This document shows, piece by piece, positions 41,131 to 51,384 of a DNA stretch of 64,000 nt (position 1 is the stretch's first letter; each line of letters begins with the position of its first letter). This DNA is from Heloderma charlesbogerti (Eukaryota; Chordata; Lepidosauria; Squamata; Helodermatidae). The stretch spans positions 2,232,001 to 2,296,000 of the forward strand of contig JANEZZ010003061.1 of NCBI GenBank assembly GCA_026122225.1, in the 5' to 3' direction. The notes below the pieces were generated by a model that worked only from the letters and a program-made list of their open reading frames with translations, was not told the origin of the DNA and ran no database searches. A program made the position numbers and the translations under genes.

Positions 41131-44028
41131 ATGGGGAAGGGAGATGTAATGTTGGGGGTAACAGTGGACGTAGGCGCATGCACTGCAACGGAGAGAACAG
41201 CTCTGATAGCGCCCAATAATAGTCTTCAGACACATGTAGGAAGAAAGCCAGACTATGAAGCACATGGTCTTCGATGTCTATATACTAATGCCCAGAGTAT
41301 GGGAAACAAACAGAACGAACTTGAACTCTTAATACAAGAGGGAAATTATGACCTGATAGGTATAACTGAGACTTGGTGGGATGACTCTCATGACTGGAAT
41401 ACAGCAATTGAAGGATATAACTTGTTCAAAAAGAACAGGAGGAACAGAAAGGGAGGTGGGGTTGCACTGTATGTGAAAAATACATATCTCTGCACAGAAA
41501 TACAGGAGGAGGAGCTTGGTAGCCCCATCGAGAGCATCTGGGTTGAAATAAATGGAGCAAAGAATAAAAGGAACCTGGTGGTCGGAATCTACTACCGGCC
41601 ACCCAATCAAGGAGAAGACAAGGATGAAACTTTTGAAAAGCAAATAGCCAATGTTTTAAGGAAGCATGATGTAGTAGTAATGGGGGACCTCAATTTCCCC
41701 AATATTTGTTGGGAGACAAATTCTGCAAAACATGGCCCCTCCAGGAAATTCCTGACTTGTGTGGCGGATAACTTCCTCCTACAGAAAGTAGAGGAAGGAA
41801 CTAGAGGATCAGCTATCCTTGACTTGATCCTAACCAACAGAGATGACTTAGTGGATCAAGTAGCAGTTACAGGAACTCTGGGGGAAAGCGACCATGTTGT
41901 ATTTGAGTTCTTGGTTCTAAGGGAAGCAAAAGCTGAGTGTAGTCAAACGCGTACCCTGGATTTTAGGAAAGCTGATTTTAATAAACTCAGAACAATGATC
42001 AGTAAGGTCCCATGGCAAGCGACGCTAATGAGAAAAGGAGTCCAAGATGGGTGGGAGCTTTTAAAAAAGGAAATTCTCAAAGCACAATCACAAACAATTC
42101 CAACAAGAAGAAAAGGTGGAAGACAACAGAAGAAGCCCATGTGGCTTCACAAAAAGCTTAGGGATGACCTGAAAACAAAAAAGGACACATATAGGAAGTG
42201 GAAAGAAGGCCAAGTAACAAAGGAAGAGTACAGGCAGATAGCACAGAATTGCAGGGATGGCGTCAGGAAGGCTAAAGCTGAGAATGAGCTGAGGTTAGCA
42301 AGGGATGTTAAAAACAACAAAAAGGCTTTCTTCAGCTACGTGCATAGTAAAAGGCAGAGGAAAGAAATGGTGGTTCAGCTATTAAATAAGGATGGCAAAA
42401 CGATAACAGATGACAAAGAAAAGGCAGAGGTGCTCAATTCCTACTTTGGCTCAGTCTTCTCCCAAAAGAGGGTCTATGACCCCACTGGCAAAGGCGAAGT
42501 ACAGGCTGAAGGGGCAGGATTGCAGCTTGAGATCGATAGGCATATGGTCAAGGAACACCTAATGACTTTGAATGAGTTCAAATCTCCAGGGCCAGATGAA
42601 CTGCATCCTAGAGTAATAAAGGAACTGGCAGAAGAACTCTCAGAACCGCTGTCTATTCTCTTTGAGAAATCATGGAGGATGGGGGAAGTGCCAGATGACT
42701 GGAGGAGGGCTAACGTTGTCCCTCTCTTCAAAAAGGGTAAAAAGGAGGAACCTGGGAACTACAGACCAGTCAGTCTGACATCAATCCCAGGGAAAATTCT
42801 GGAGCAGATGATAAAGCAATCCATCTGGAAGCACCTTGACAACAATGCCGTGATTACTCGAAGCCAACGTAGATTTGACAAGTCCTGCCAGACAAATCTG
42901 ATCTCATTTTTTGATCAAGTAACCTCCCTTGTAGACCGTGGGAATGCTGTAGACATCATATACCTCGACTTCAGCAAAGCTTTCGACAAAGTGCCCCATG
43001 ATATCCTGATGAGCAAACTAGCTCAAAGTGGGCTAGATGAAACAACCATCTGGTGGATCCACAGTTGGCTACAGAATCGGACTCAAAGAGTGCTTATCCA
43101 TGAGACCTTCTCAAACTGGGGAGAGGTAATGAGTGGGGTACCGCAGGGCTCAGTCCTGGGCCCAGTGCTCTTCAACATTTGTATTAATGACTTGGAGGAG
43201 AAGGTGCAGGGAATGCTGATCAAATTTGCAGATGACACAAAATTGGGCGGGATAGCTAATACTTCGGAAGACAAAAACAAAATTCAAAGTGATCTTGATA
43301 GACCGGAGCACTGGGCAGAAAACAACAGAATGAGATTTAATAGGGATAAATGCCAAGTTCTGCACCTAGGAAAAAGAAACCAAATGTACAGTTACAATAT
43401 GGGGGATACGTGGCTCAACAACACTACAAGTGAGAAGGATCTTGGAACTGTTGTCGATCACAAGCTGAATATGAGCCAACAATGTGATGTGGCTGCAAAA
43501 AAGGCAAATGCTATTTTGGGCTACGTTAATAGAAGCATAGCTTCCAAATCCCGGGAAGTACTAGTTCCCCTCTATTCAGCACTGGTTAGGCCTCATCTGG
43601 AGTACTGTGTCCAGTTCTGGGCACCACACTTTAAGAAGGTTGCAGACAAACTGGAGAGGGTTCAGAGGAGGGCAACAAAGATGATCAGGGGACTGGAAAC
43701 AAAGTCCTATCAAGAGAGACTGAAAGAACTGGGCATGTTTAGCCTTGAGAAGAGAAGCCTGAGGGGAGATATGATAGCACTCTTCAAGTACTTGAAAGGT
43801 TGTCACAGAGAAGAAGGCCAGGATCTCTTCTTGATCATCCCAGAGTGCAGGACACAGAATAATGGGCTCAAGTTACAGGAAGCCCGATTCCGACTGAACA
43901 TCAGGAAAAACTTCCTGACTGTAAGAGCAATACGACAATGGAACCAATTACCTGGGGAGGTGGTGGGCTCTCCCACACTAGAGGCCTTCAAGACGAGGCT
44001 GGACAGCCATTTGTCAGGGATGCTCTGA
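41131..44028 (+). CDS. CR1 ORF2: endonuclease-reverse transcriptase
   Basis: 965 codons without a stop, about the full length of CR1-type ORF2. The N-terminal AP-like endonuclease runs about residues 46-260: NAQS (53-56), TETWW with the catalytic Glu (79-83), YRPP (155-158), GDLNFPN (185-191) and SDH (253-255). The RT is about residues 480-760: DFSKAFDKVP near 613-622, PQGSVLGP at 671-678, and FADD at 699-702 with both catalytic aspartates. The C-terminal part has YSALVRPHLEYCVQFW and LEKRSLRGDMIALFKYLKG. By family knowledge it nicks DNA and primes reverse transcription at the break. The fingers region reads RSQRRFDKSCQTN, apparently about two residues shorter than relatives, so activity is uncertain. 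The ATG at 41131 follows the ORF1 stop by 5 bp. Confidence 0.9.
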   Translation: MGKGDVMLGVTVDVGACTATERTALIAPNNSLQTHVGRKPDYEAHGLRCLYTNAQSMGNKQNELELLIQEGNYDLIGITETWWDDSHDWNTAIEGYNLFKKNRRNRKGGGVALYVKNTYLCTEIQEEELGSPIESIWVEINGAKNKRNLVVGIYYRPPNQGEDKDETFEKQIANVLRKHDVVVMGDLNFPNICWETNSAKHGPSRKFLTCVADNFLLQKVEEGTRGSAILDLILTNRDDLVDQVAVTGTLGESDHVVFEFLVLREAKAECSQTRTLDFRKADFNKLRTMISKVPWQATLMRKGVQDGWELLKKEILKAQSQTIPTRRKGGRQQKKPMWLHKKLRDDLKTKKDTYRKWKEGQVTKEEYRQIAQNCRDGVRKAKAENELRLARDVKNNKKAFFSYVHSKRQRKEMVVQLLNKDGKTITDDKEKAEVLNSYFGSVFSQKRVYDPTGKGEVQAEGAGLQLEIDRHMVKEHLMTLNEFKSPGPDELHPRVIKELAEELSEPLSILFEKSWRMGEVPDDWRRANVVPLFKKGKKEEPGNYRPVSLTSIPGKILEQMIKQSIWKHLDNNAVITRSQRRFDKSCQTNLISFFDQVTSLVDRGNAVDIIYLDFSKAFDKVPHDILMSKLAQSGLDETTIWWIHSWLQNRTQRVLIHETFSNWGEVMSGVPQGSVLGPVLFNICINDLEEKVQGMLIKFADDTKLGGIANTSEDKNKIQSDLDRPEHWAENNRMRFNRDKCQVLHLGKRNQMYSYNMGDTWLNNTTSEKDLGTVVDHKLNMSQQCDVAAKKANAILGYVNRSIASKSREVLVPLYSALVRPHLEYCVQFWAPHFKKVADKLERVQRRATKMIRGLETKSYQERLKELGMFSLEKRSLRGDMIALFKYLKGCHREEGQDLFLIIPECRTQNNGLKLQEARFRLNIRKNFLTVRAIRQWNQLPGEVVGSPTLEAFKTRLDSHLSGML

Positions 44029-44112
44029 CTTGGATTCCTGCATTGAGCTGGGGGTTGGACTCAATGGCCTTGTAGGCCCCTTCCAACCCTACTGTTCTAT
44101 GATTCTATAACT

Positions 44113-45040
44113 CTACATCTGCTAATCTTATTTTGCATCCTGGTTCTTATTCAAGAGTATCCCAGGCCCTCCGACTACTACAGTAGCATTACTGTTTGAA
44201 CATTAACTCGTTCATATCTGGACATTGTTTTTTGTTTTGTTTTTAACCATACAGCTTGGCAGCCCACACCTAAACATTTGCTCTGGCATATCTCCTTGTC
44301 ATCCCAGCATAACATCCTTGTCACATTGGGAGAGTGCCATACTTTGCAAAGCTGCCCTCCTCTGACTCTTTGGCCCTGATGTAGCCGTGCTGCAGGCTTT
44401 AAGATTTGGTAAAGGACTACACTGTACTTTAGACCTGTCTAGACTAGTCTTTTGGATTCATCATAATCTCTTGCAAGGATCCAGAGAAATAAAATGGGGG
44501 CCTTTTAAACTTTAGTTTAACTGAATGAATGCTTTCTTCTGTTTGAAAGAAATTAACATTACTGTAATTGGATAAAATAACAATACAGCATTTTAAAGCT
44601 TTCAGGTTCACTGAATTAAGCATCCATTGCTTGGGGTTTATGTAATTCCATTACTTCTGTCATTCTTCATGTGGGACCGAGGGAAAACTGTGGTTCAAAA
44701 TTGGGTTTCTAATACAGTAGAACAGGTTATGCTAAAATGCACATTAACCTATGTGAACAAAATTAAGAAAACAAACACCACACCACCACCACCCCGCAAT
44801 ATTGCCTTTATAATTCAGATTTTTAGAATGTAGATAGCAGGGATTTTAAAAAAGACAGCTTACCTAAAATGGTGTTTTGCACATCCATATATCTTTCTCT
44901 TTCCATTTTCAGTTTTCTCCCCTTGATTGACTTTCGGTCTGAAACTGTGAACCCTATGGGATATCTCTCTTTCCATTTTTGCACAGCGCTTACTTTTAAG
45001 TGCTATGGATTTAATAATTAACAAAAATGACAACAGCAAG
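44113..45040. other. Non-coding DNA, putative intron
   Basis: No exon supported. Short CACCA-rich patch near 44780. Confidence 0.4.
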
Positions 45041-45340
45041 GAAGGGGAGGACTAGATTTGAGGAAACAAACTGAAGCTTAATCCAGAGAAGATGGAGATA
45101 CTGATGCGAGGAGGGAAAGCTAATCTGGAAAAGTATTCAACCTCTTCCAGATGGGGCTGCAGTCACTCAGAAAGAGCAGGTGAGCAGCTTGGGTGTGCTC
45201 CTGGATCTGCTCTTGGTCCTGGATAGACAAGTAGTACCTGTGGCAAGTGGTTCTTTTGCCAATTTGGGCTGATACCTCAACTGTGGCCTTTTCTAGAGAG
45301 TGCTGGTTTTGCCACAATTATACACACCTTGATTACTTTG
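45041..45340 (+). mobile_element. Old L2-type LINE fragment
   Basis: 'aaactgaagcttaatccaga', 'gaagatggagatactgatg' and 'gcttgggtgtgctcctggat' parallel 53838-53975 in the younger L2. Heavily diverged. Confidence 0.65.
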
Positions 45341-45346
45341 ACACAG

Positions 45347-45386
45347 TGGAGGCCGGTGGCTCTGATGTCAGTGAGTCGGTGAATTC
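45347..45386. mobile_element. Left end of a small hAT MITE (family of 51497)
   Basis: CAGTGGAGGCCGGTGGCTC followed by TGATGTCAGTGAG matches the left end at 51497. It is cut by hAT copy C; the sequence resumes at 45907 as 'gctccaggtttcag'. Confidence 0.65.
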
Positions 45387-45898
45387 TAGGGATGTTAGAG
45401 AATTCTGCCACGGAACCCGGGGGGGTGAATTCCAGTGAATTCGGCCCCCCGGAATCCGTGGCAGAACGGAGTCCCCTGCTCCACCACCCCGCGAAAGCCC
45501 CGCGAAACGGAGCCTACCTGGCTGCGGCTGCGGCTCTGGTGGCGGCAGCGGCAGCAGCTCCGGCCACTGCCGGGCTGCTGCAGCCGCAAATGGCAGCCGT
45601 CATAGTGGCCACCATTTGCGTCCCTACGCCAGCCCATGATAGGCTACGTATATATTTACGTAGCCTATCACGGCTAAAGCGGGGACGCAAATGGCGTCCC
45701 CTACACAGGACGCCATTTGCGTCCGCAGCAACCCGGCAGCAGCTGGAGGCCCCACTGCGGGTTGGCCCGGCTGGCGGTTCCGCAGCCTGGCCGCGGAGCG
45801 GAGCCAGCCAGGCAGGATTCCAGGGGGGAGGAACGGATCGCCTCCCCCCACCTGTGGAACCTGGCAGAGCCAGGTAAGCGGGGTTTCGGACATCCCTA
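45387..45898. mobile_element. hAT-like element, TIR TAGGGATGT (copy C)
   Basis: 512 bp from TAGGGATGTTAGAG to ACATCCCTA. Perfect 8-bp duplication GTGAATTC (45379-45386, 45899-45906). The core palindrome reads 'gataggctacgtatatattt' with its inverse 'acgtagcctatc'. It is flanked by 'catttgcgtccc'/'gggacgcaaatgg' modules. Confidence 0.88.
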
Positions 45899-45914
45899 GT
45901 GAATTCGCTCCAGG

Positions 45915-46429
45915 TTTCAGTTTCGTCGCAGAATTGAGATCCAAGCACTACACAGGGAGCATTTTCTTTTGTGTTTTCCCACTACATAACCTCTAGTTGG
46001 CACTGTGGTATAGTGGAATACCTCAAATACACAAGTGAAAAAAGTAGTTTCTTTTACTTTTACAATTAAATGCCGCATTTTCCCTGCTCTAAAAAAAAGT
46101 TTCCAAAAGTGCTGGTTAAACACAGAGTGAAACTGGAGGTCACAACATTGTCTAAAGAACACATAAACAACCATGAATAGGGAATGATGAGCGCAGGATA
46201 AATGCTTTGTGCAGAAAACCCCGGGAAAATGGGCTATTACTTCTGATGGTGAAAGAAAGTGTGATTTCCTCTTGTGTATTTGCACTATTCTGCTATACCA
46301 CAATGCCACCTAGAGGTTATGTAGTGGGAAAGCAGGAAAGGAAACTTTCTTCATGTAGTGCTCAGATCTCAATTCTGTGACGAAACTGAAAGTAGATACA
46401 GCAGATTAATAGTCTCACATAGAAAAGCC
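45915..46429. mobile_element. Foldback element, ~130-bp arms
   Basis: Left arm: 'gttTcgtcgcagaattgaga', 'gcactacacagggagc' and 'cctctagttggcactgtgg'. Right arm, inverted: 'ccacaatgccacctagagg', 'catgtagtgctcagatctc' and 'aattctgtgacgaaactg'. The right terminus 'tctcacatagaaaagccc' equals that at 62170-62190. A related copy is at 61832-62192. Confidence 0.75.
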
Positions 46430-46555
46430 CTCTGTTGCTTTTTTTATTCTGTTACTGCGGTGAAAAATCTTGTTCGTTTTAATTGTATTTTTATGTGATT
46501 GTCAGCTTCTCTGGTGACACTCATAGTCAATGTTATAGAATAGAAATGTTTGCAT

Positions 46556-46623
46556 GAATAATAATAATAGTGATGATGATAATAATAATAGTAATAATGA
46601 TAATAATAGTAATAATAATGGTG
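46556..46623. repeat. AAT/GAT trinucleotide microsatellite
   Basis: Imperfect (AAT)n with GAT and AGT interruptions. The complementary strand reads as a run of Tyr/His codons, which is an artefact. Confidence 0.9.
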
Positions 46624-46684
46624 TATCAATGTGCATGACACTTTACAGAGTAAGAGTAAAAAGATTAATTCCCGGAGTAACCTA

Positions 46685-46820
46685 GAGTGCAATCCTATGC
46701 ATGTTTAGACAGAAGAAATGTCCTACGTTTCCCAACATGCCTCCAGCCAGCCATGCAGACTGGGGCATGCTGGGAATTATAGGACTTTTTTTTTGTCTAA
46801 ATATGCATAGGATTGCACCT
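46685..46820. mobile_element. Harbinger-like palindromic MITE
   Basis: 136 bp, GAGTGCAATCCTATGCATG to TATGCATAGGATTGCACCT, with inner arms 'cagccagccatgcagactgg'. The flanks CTA and TTA resemble a TWA duplication. Family of 30181. Confidence 0.7.
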
Positions 46821-46823
46821 TTA

Positions 46824-47219
46824 ACAATCTAAATTTTGACACAGGGGAGGAAGATGGAGATGAGGGCAAATAGGTATCAGTCCTGGGTGTTGGGCAACTA
46901 CTAAATCAAGCACCATGGATCCTGCTTGTTTCTTTTTATTCCTTAAACACCTCTTAGAAAGTATATCTAGGCATTGCACAGATTAAAACACAATATAATA
47001 AAATGCCTGCTCTTCAAGCATCTTCTTTCCCTGAAACCCTTTACGGTCTTTCTGGGTCCAAGGTGAGTCAATAGCAGGCCTGGGCTAGGAATACTTCACA
47101 GCCCAGAGAGCTCTCGGACCTAGAAACCTGGTGGCTCCTCAACTGGGCAACAGCATACAAACCTCCAGGTCCCCTGGTCTCCCCACAACAACTCATGTCT
47201 ATAGGGAAAGTATATGTGT
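46824..47219. other. Non-coding DNA, no gene seen
   Basis: No feature recognised. Confidence 0.4.
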
Positions 47220-47592
47220 TAGGGTGGCCATATATCGTACTTTACAGAAGACAGTCCTCTATTTTGGCAAGCTGGCAGAGGACTGTCTTCTATTTGATTG
47301 GCTGTCAAGTCCAAGTTTTGTTTAAGGCAAAGACCCACAAAGAGGGAGAGCAGCAGGGGCCTTGAAGTCGCCCATCAACATTTAGCACCTGGATGGTAGA
47401 CTGAGCAGGCACACAGGTCATCCGGTTAGTCTTCTTGACCACGGTGGGATGTGCTGTATTTCTATTTAAATTGTAGATATTATTTCTAAATGTGCACCTA
47501 GACACAGACATTTGCGTATGCAAACTTATGCACATTGCTGTCATCTTTTGGAGAGATGCCGTTCCCCCTTTTCAGCAATGCGTAGGTAAAGT
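47220..47592. mobile_element. Non-autonomous DNA element, family of 63562
   Basis: Starts TAGGGTGGCCATAT. Shared blocks with 63562-63925 are 'gagctggcagaggat'-like, 'agcagcaggggcct' and 'catttgcgtatgcaaa'. The right terminus is truncated in this copy. Confidence 0.65.
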
Positions 47593-47659
47593 GAAGCATC
47601 AAGTGGACAGCCATGAACTCCGTGAACTGCAGGTGCATTTTGAAGATAACATTACAACG

Positions 47660-48087
47660 GTAAATGAAAGCTAAAGGTTCTCTAGATGTTTTCCCTAATT
47701 GGAGCTATAGTGACTCTGAGCAGCAGATGGAGTGCCTCCATTTCAGGTTGTGACGTAGCATCATGGGCAAGGACTAGCTGATCCATAAGGTCACCTTCAC
47801 CTCTGTGTGGTGAACCCAGTGTTGTCCTGAATTTGGAAATGAATTTGGGAGCCCTGGGTCTGAATCCCATTTAAGACATGGACTGAAAAGTACTTTCCAC
47901 AATACAACTCCGTCTTTTTTCTTTTTGAAATCTCTTGAAGCTGAAAAACAGTCTTTAAAGATTGTATGAGATGGCTTCCTAAACTGCACTTTGCAACATG
48001 AAATGGAGGCAACTCCATCTGCTGCTCAGGGTGACCACAACTCCAATTAGAAAAAAAACTTTTAGAGAATCCTTAGCTTTCATTTAC
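47660..48087. mobile_element. MITE with ~90-bp inverted ends
   Basis: GTAAATGAAAGCTAAAGG at left pairs with 'ccttagctttcatttac' at right. The next block 'gagcagcagatggagtgcc'/'ggcaactccatctgctgctc' is also inverted. The interior of ~240 bp is unpaired and AT-rich. Confidence 0.7.
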
Positions 48088-48149
48088 AGATTGCAAGATT
48101 ATTTTCAAAAATGTGACTTCAGTTCTTGGCTGTCTGCTTGACTCTTCAT

Positions 48150-48512
48150 TTCTCTCAAGCACACATTGTGTGCCTGTGATTGGTCACTCACGTTTTTTTG
48201 CAGGTCCATTGCATGACATCGTCAACCTCCAGGGCCCCTCCCATGCTTTCTGGCCATTATACCATCATTATTCTCAACAGGGAAAACCTGATAAGAGATC
48301 TTATCCTGTTTTGAAGCACGATACGTTTCTGGTGAATTTCCAGAATCCTGCTATATCACAGCACCATCCAGTGGCTGTATAATGAAATGTATAGAACTTG
48401 CCCAGAAAGAAAATCCCCAGAAAAAACACGTGTAAAGGAGGCGATCTTAACCCTGCAAGGAATGCCGAAGCCCTGGTAAGGGTGCGGGATTTTAGCCTCG
48501 TGTGGAGAAGCT
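48150..48512. mobile_element. Foldback-type MITE, uninterrupted copy of 39867
   Basis: Shares 'tgattggtcactcacg', 'gacatcgtcaacctccaggg', 'ccatccagtggctgt' and the right end 'attttagcctcgtgtggaga' with 39867-40692. The left terminus is truncated. Confidence 0.65.
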
Positions 48513-49274
48513 CCTAGTCCATGTACCCACTTTCTCTATATATTGCTCTCTCTGAATCTTTATGGCTCCTTCTATTTCTTTCCCAGCATTCCCAGATATA
48601 TATATCTGTCTCCCTCCTTTTGCATGCATTTTCTTGCACTGCTTCTACAAATATGTAGAGATGCTTTTTCAAGCTGGACTCCTTTGATTTACACCAAAGA
48701 ACACAATGGACACCTGGTTCAAAGGTGAGGGTGGAACAGAATACGATCCAGTGCTGAGGTAGAGCAAAGGTGTGCAGTGAAGCTACAATTTATCCCGGAG
48801 CAGAGAATGTGAACAGTCTCTGATCTCTGAAATTAATATATTTCCATTATAAAGAAGACCTGTTCAGAAAGTGTGTAAAAGTACACATTTTTGGGGAGTG
48901 AAGTGACTCGAAAGAGTGAGCGCTTTCTCCAGTCAAATTGTTCTTTCGTTTCAGAAAATGCTCTAGAATATTACCTTACCAAGTTCTCCCTAGGGTCAGT
49001 TGTTGCACTAAAACATTAATGATTAAATAAAAATGGTTTATTTAACTCCAGAAAGACTTAATGGCATCAAATTTTAACATAAATTCTCTAACCCTAGAGA
49101 CCTATGAAATATAATATGGAGGAAAAATTGAGTACCATATGGAAACTCTAAAATATTCAGTATTTTGAGATGTAGTTCCAGGGGGAGGAGGGAGATAACT
49201 TAATTTTACTACTTCTATGTAATTAAAATGGCTTTGGAGTTGGGAAGAGAATGCAGATTAAAACTGACTTTGTG
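48513..49274. other. Non-coding DNA, putative intron
   Basis: AT-rich; no exon or repeat fixed. Confidence 0.4.
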
Positions 49275-49507
49275 AGAGCCAGTGTGGTGTAGTGGCTAGA
49301 GTGTTGGCCTGGGAGCCCAGCGATGTGGGTTCTAGTCCCCACTCAGCCATGGAAGCTCACTGGGTGACTTTGGGCCAGTCACAGACTCTCAGCCCAACCT
49401 ACCTCACAGGGTTGTTGTGAGGATAAAATGGAGAGGAGGATCATGTAAGCCGCCTTGGGTTCCTTGCAACAGGAAAAAAGGCGGGATATAAATGCAATAA
49501 AATAAAA
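49275..49507 (+). mobile_element. CORE-SINE (tRNA-derived)
   Basis: A-box-like 'gtggtgtagtggctagagtg', B-box-like 'gggttctagtccccac', then the CORE segment 'gggtgactttgggccagtca'. The tail is 'gccgccttgggttcc' to 'gcgggatataaatgcaataa' plus AAATAAAA. The CORE block is the one shared by MIR-type SINEs of amniotes. Confidence 0.85.
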
Positions 49508-49977
49508 TAAAAATAAATTTTCAAGCTTACATTGTGTACTGTAGAGAAAGGGATTAGACCTACAGGAAACTTACAATTTCTGCAAAGCTGCCTCCATGCA
49601 AGGATACTGAAGTACTTTGTCTACATGGCCAGTCTCTATGTTCTATATAGTGTTGGGCTGCAGTTATCTTTGTGAATGAAAAGATATCTTACTTCTCACT
49701 GAAAAAGCCAAACTCTGCAGAGCTACAAGAGGACAGTTATAAAATGATGTGCTCTTTGAAATGATGCTCACAAAATATGGACACAAGTTATAATGTTAGT
49801 GATATGAATGCACCTGAGTGTATGTTATATATCATCATGGCAAATGCTGTGGATAAACCAGGCAAACTGTCAAGTGGCTGCACCAGCATGCACATCCTTA
49901 GTTCAACCATGCTCTTGAGGACACCCTGGTTAGCTGATGCTTTGGTAATCACCTCCTCCCATCTGTGCTTGCCCAGA
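49508..49977. other. Non-coding DNA, no gene seen
   Basis: No feature recognised. Confidence 0.4.
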
Positions 49978-50395
49978 CCTTAAGATCATCCTCAGCGGCC
50001 CTTCTCCATGAGCCCCTGCCAAAGGAAGTGAGGCGGGTGGCTACTCGGAGGAGGGCCTTTTCTGCTGTGGCACCCCAGCTGTGGAAGGAGCTCCCTAGTG
50101 AGGTTCGCCTGGCACCTACGTTGCTTCCTTCCAGCGCCAGGTGAAGACCTTTTTATTTTCCCAGGCATTTTAGCTTTCTAGTCTTTTAGCTTTGCTGTTT
50201 TAAATCTGTATTTTAAATCTCTGCATTGCTGCTAGGTTTTATTCTGGTTGTATCGTTATATTGTGGTTTTAATGTTTTTATATTTTATATTGTTTTACTG
50301 TGTGCTTTTCGGTTTTAATTTTTGTGAACTGCCCAAAGAACTTCCGCTGTTGGGTGGTATAGAAATGAAATAAATAAATAAACAAACAAACAACA
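49978..50395 (+). mobile_element. L2-type LINE, 3' fragment
   Basis: Matches 54373-54780 of the 53-kb L2. It encodes the end of the protein (KEVRRVATRRR-like stretch) in decayed form, then the 3' UTR and 'gaactgcccaaagaacttcc' with an AAATAAATAAAC tail. Confidence 0.85.
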
Positions 50396-50895
50396 CTCAA
50401 CCTTAGAAGATGCAGAGCCAGTGCCCAACCCAAACCCATACGGTCCCTTGCCTTTCAGAGCTGATGTCGGGGGTTGGCACACATCTCAGCAGCAGGGCAA
50501 TTGCTGACCACCACAGACACCTGGTTCTGGGGCTGTGCCTCTGGCCGCTGACACCTGCTTACCCACCCTGTCCCAAAGGGAGCGCTCCCACAGGCAACAT
50601 AAGGGGGAAGAAGGCGCATCAGCAACCCCCGCCTGCTTAGTTATTTGCCCTGTCTCTCTGTGAAGCAATGGGGATTGGACCCAGAGGCAGTGGGAGATCA
50701 AGTGGATGGCTGAAGGGAGGAGGACAGGAGCCTACTGAGGATATCTTGCCCAGGAGACCCTAAAATTCTGGAGCCAGCACTGCTGTCTTGCTCCAGGGTT
50801 TGATCAATCACTTGCTTGAACCCACAGCTTCCCTAGCTATAGCAGTGCAGAGGAGGGAATGCATAAGGAAAGGGTGCTTTCTGGACCACTTAGGG
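50396..50895. other. Non-coding DNA, no gene seen
   Basis: Moderately GC-rich; no feature recognised. Confidence 0.35.
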
Positions 50896-51368
50896 CAGCA
50901 GTGAGGAACCTCCAGCTTGTGGGCCAAATTTGGCCTGCTCAGCCCATCTGGCCAGAGGGGAGAGGGGGTGAGAGAACGACTGAGCCCCAGCACAGTTGCT
51001 TTGCTCCTTCATTGCCTTCCCCATGATTGGGAGGCGATGGAGGGACAAAACCGTCTTGAGTCCAATTTGCTGCTCTGTCACCTTCCCCACATGGGGAAGG
51101 CGATGGAGTAGCAAAGCTGCCACCTCGGTGGATTTTGCTCTGCTCAGCATTTCCCTAGCTGGGGAAAGCCTGGGCAGAGCTAAGCCAGCTCCCTGACTGA
51201 GGCACCAGCTGGAAAAGCTCTAGCCCATGCTCTGGCCAGGGACCCAATTACATCAGAGAGGGTGGGGGCCCTGCCCCTGACATCACAGATGGGACCCCAT
51301 CTCCTGGTATCATCCAGCCTGTGGGGGAGGAATTCAGCCCCTGGTCCCAAAATGGTTCCCCAGCCCTG
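50896..51368. mobile_element. hAT-type non-autonomous element (473 bp)
   Basis: Left CAGCAGTGAGGAACCTCC followed by 'gtgggccaaatttggcc'; right 'tcccaaaatggttccccagc' and CCCTG. Flanks ACTTAGGG (50888-50895) and GCCTAGGG (51369-51376), 6 of 8 identical. The interior has tandem-like 'gccttccccat...gggaaggcgatgga' blocks (50990-51165). Confidence 0.65.
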
Positions 51369-51384
51369 GCCTAGGGGAAGGGCT

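Larger units (their letters stand above)
40697..44112 (+). mobile_element. CR1 LINE, nearly full length, intact ORF2
   Basis: Starts inside ORF1, carries a full ORF2 and ends with the CR1 3' signature 'gtaggccccttccaaccct', 'actgttctatgattctata'. The 3' end is not polyadenylated, as is usual for CR1. The 5' edge abuts the foldback MITE at 40692. Confidence 0.9.

Noticed and set aside
46444..46692. Minus-strand frame rich in tyrosine
   Set aside because: Translation of the AAT/GAT microsatellite.
47577..47661. Possible exon ending before the MITE at 47660
   Set aside because: Frame overlaps the end of a DNA element and the apparent donor is part of the MITE terminus GTAAATG.
49290..49345. 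tRNA gene
   Set aside because: A and B boxes are present but there is no cloverleaf; the sequence continues into the CORE segment, so it is a SINE head. The same holds for 16050-16100 and 61350-61410.
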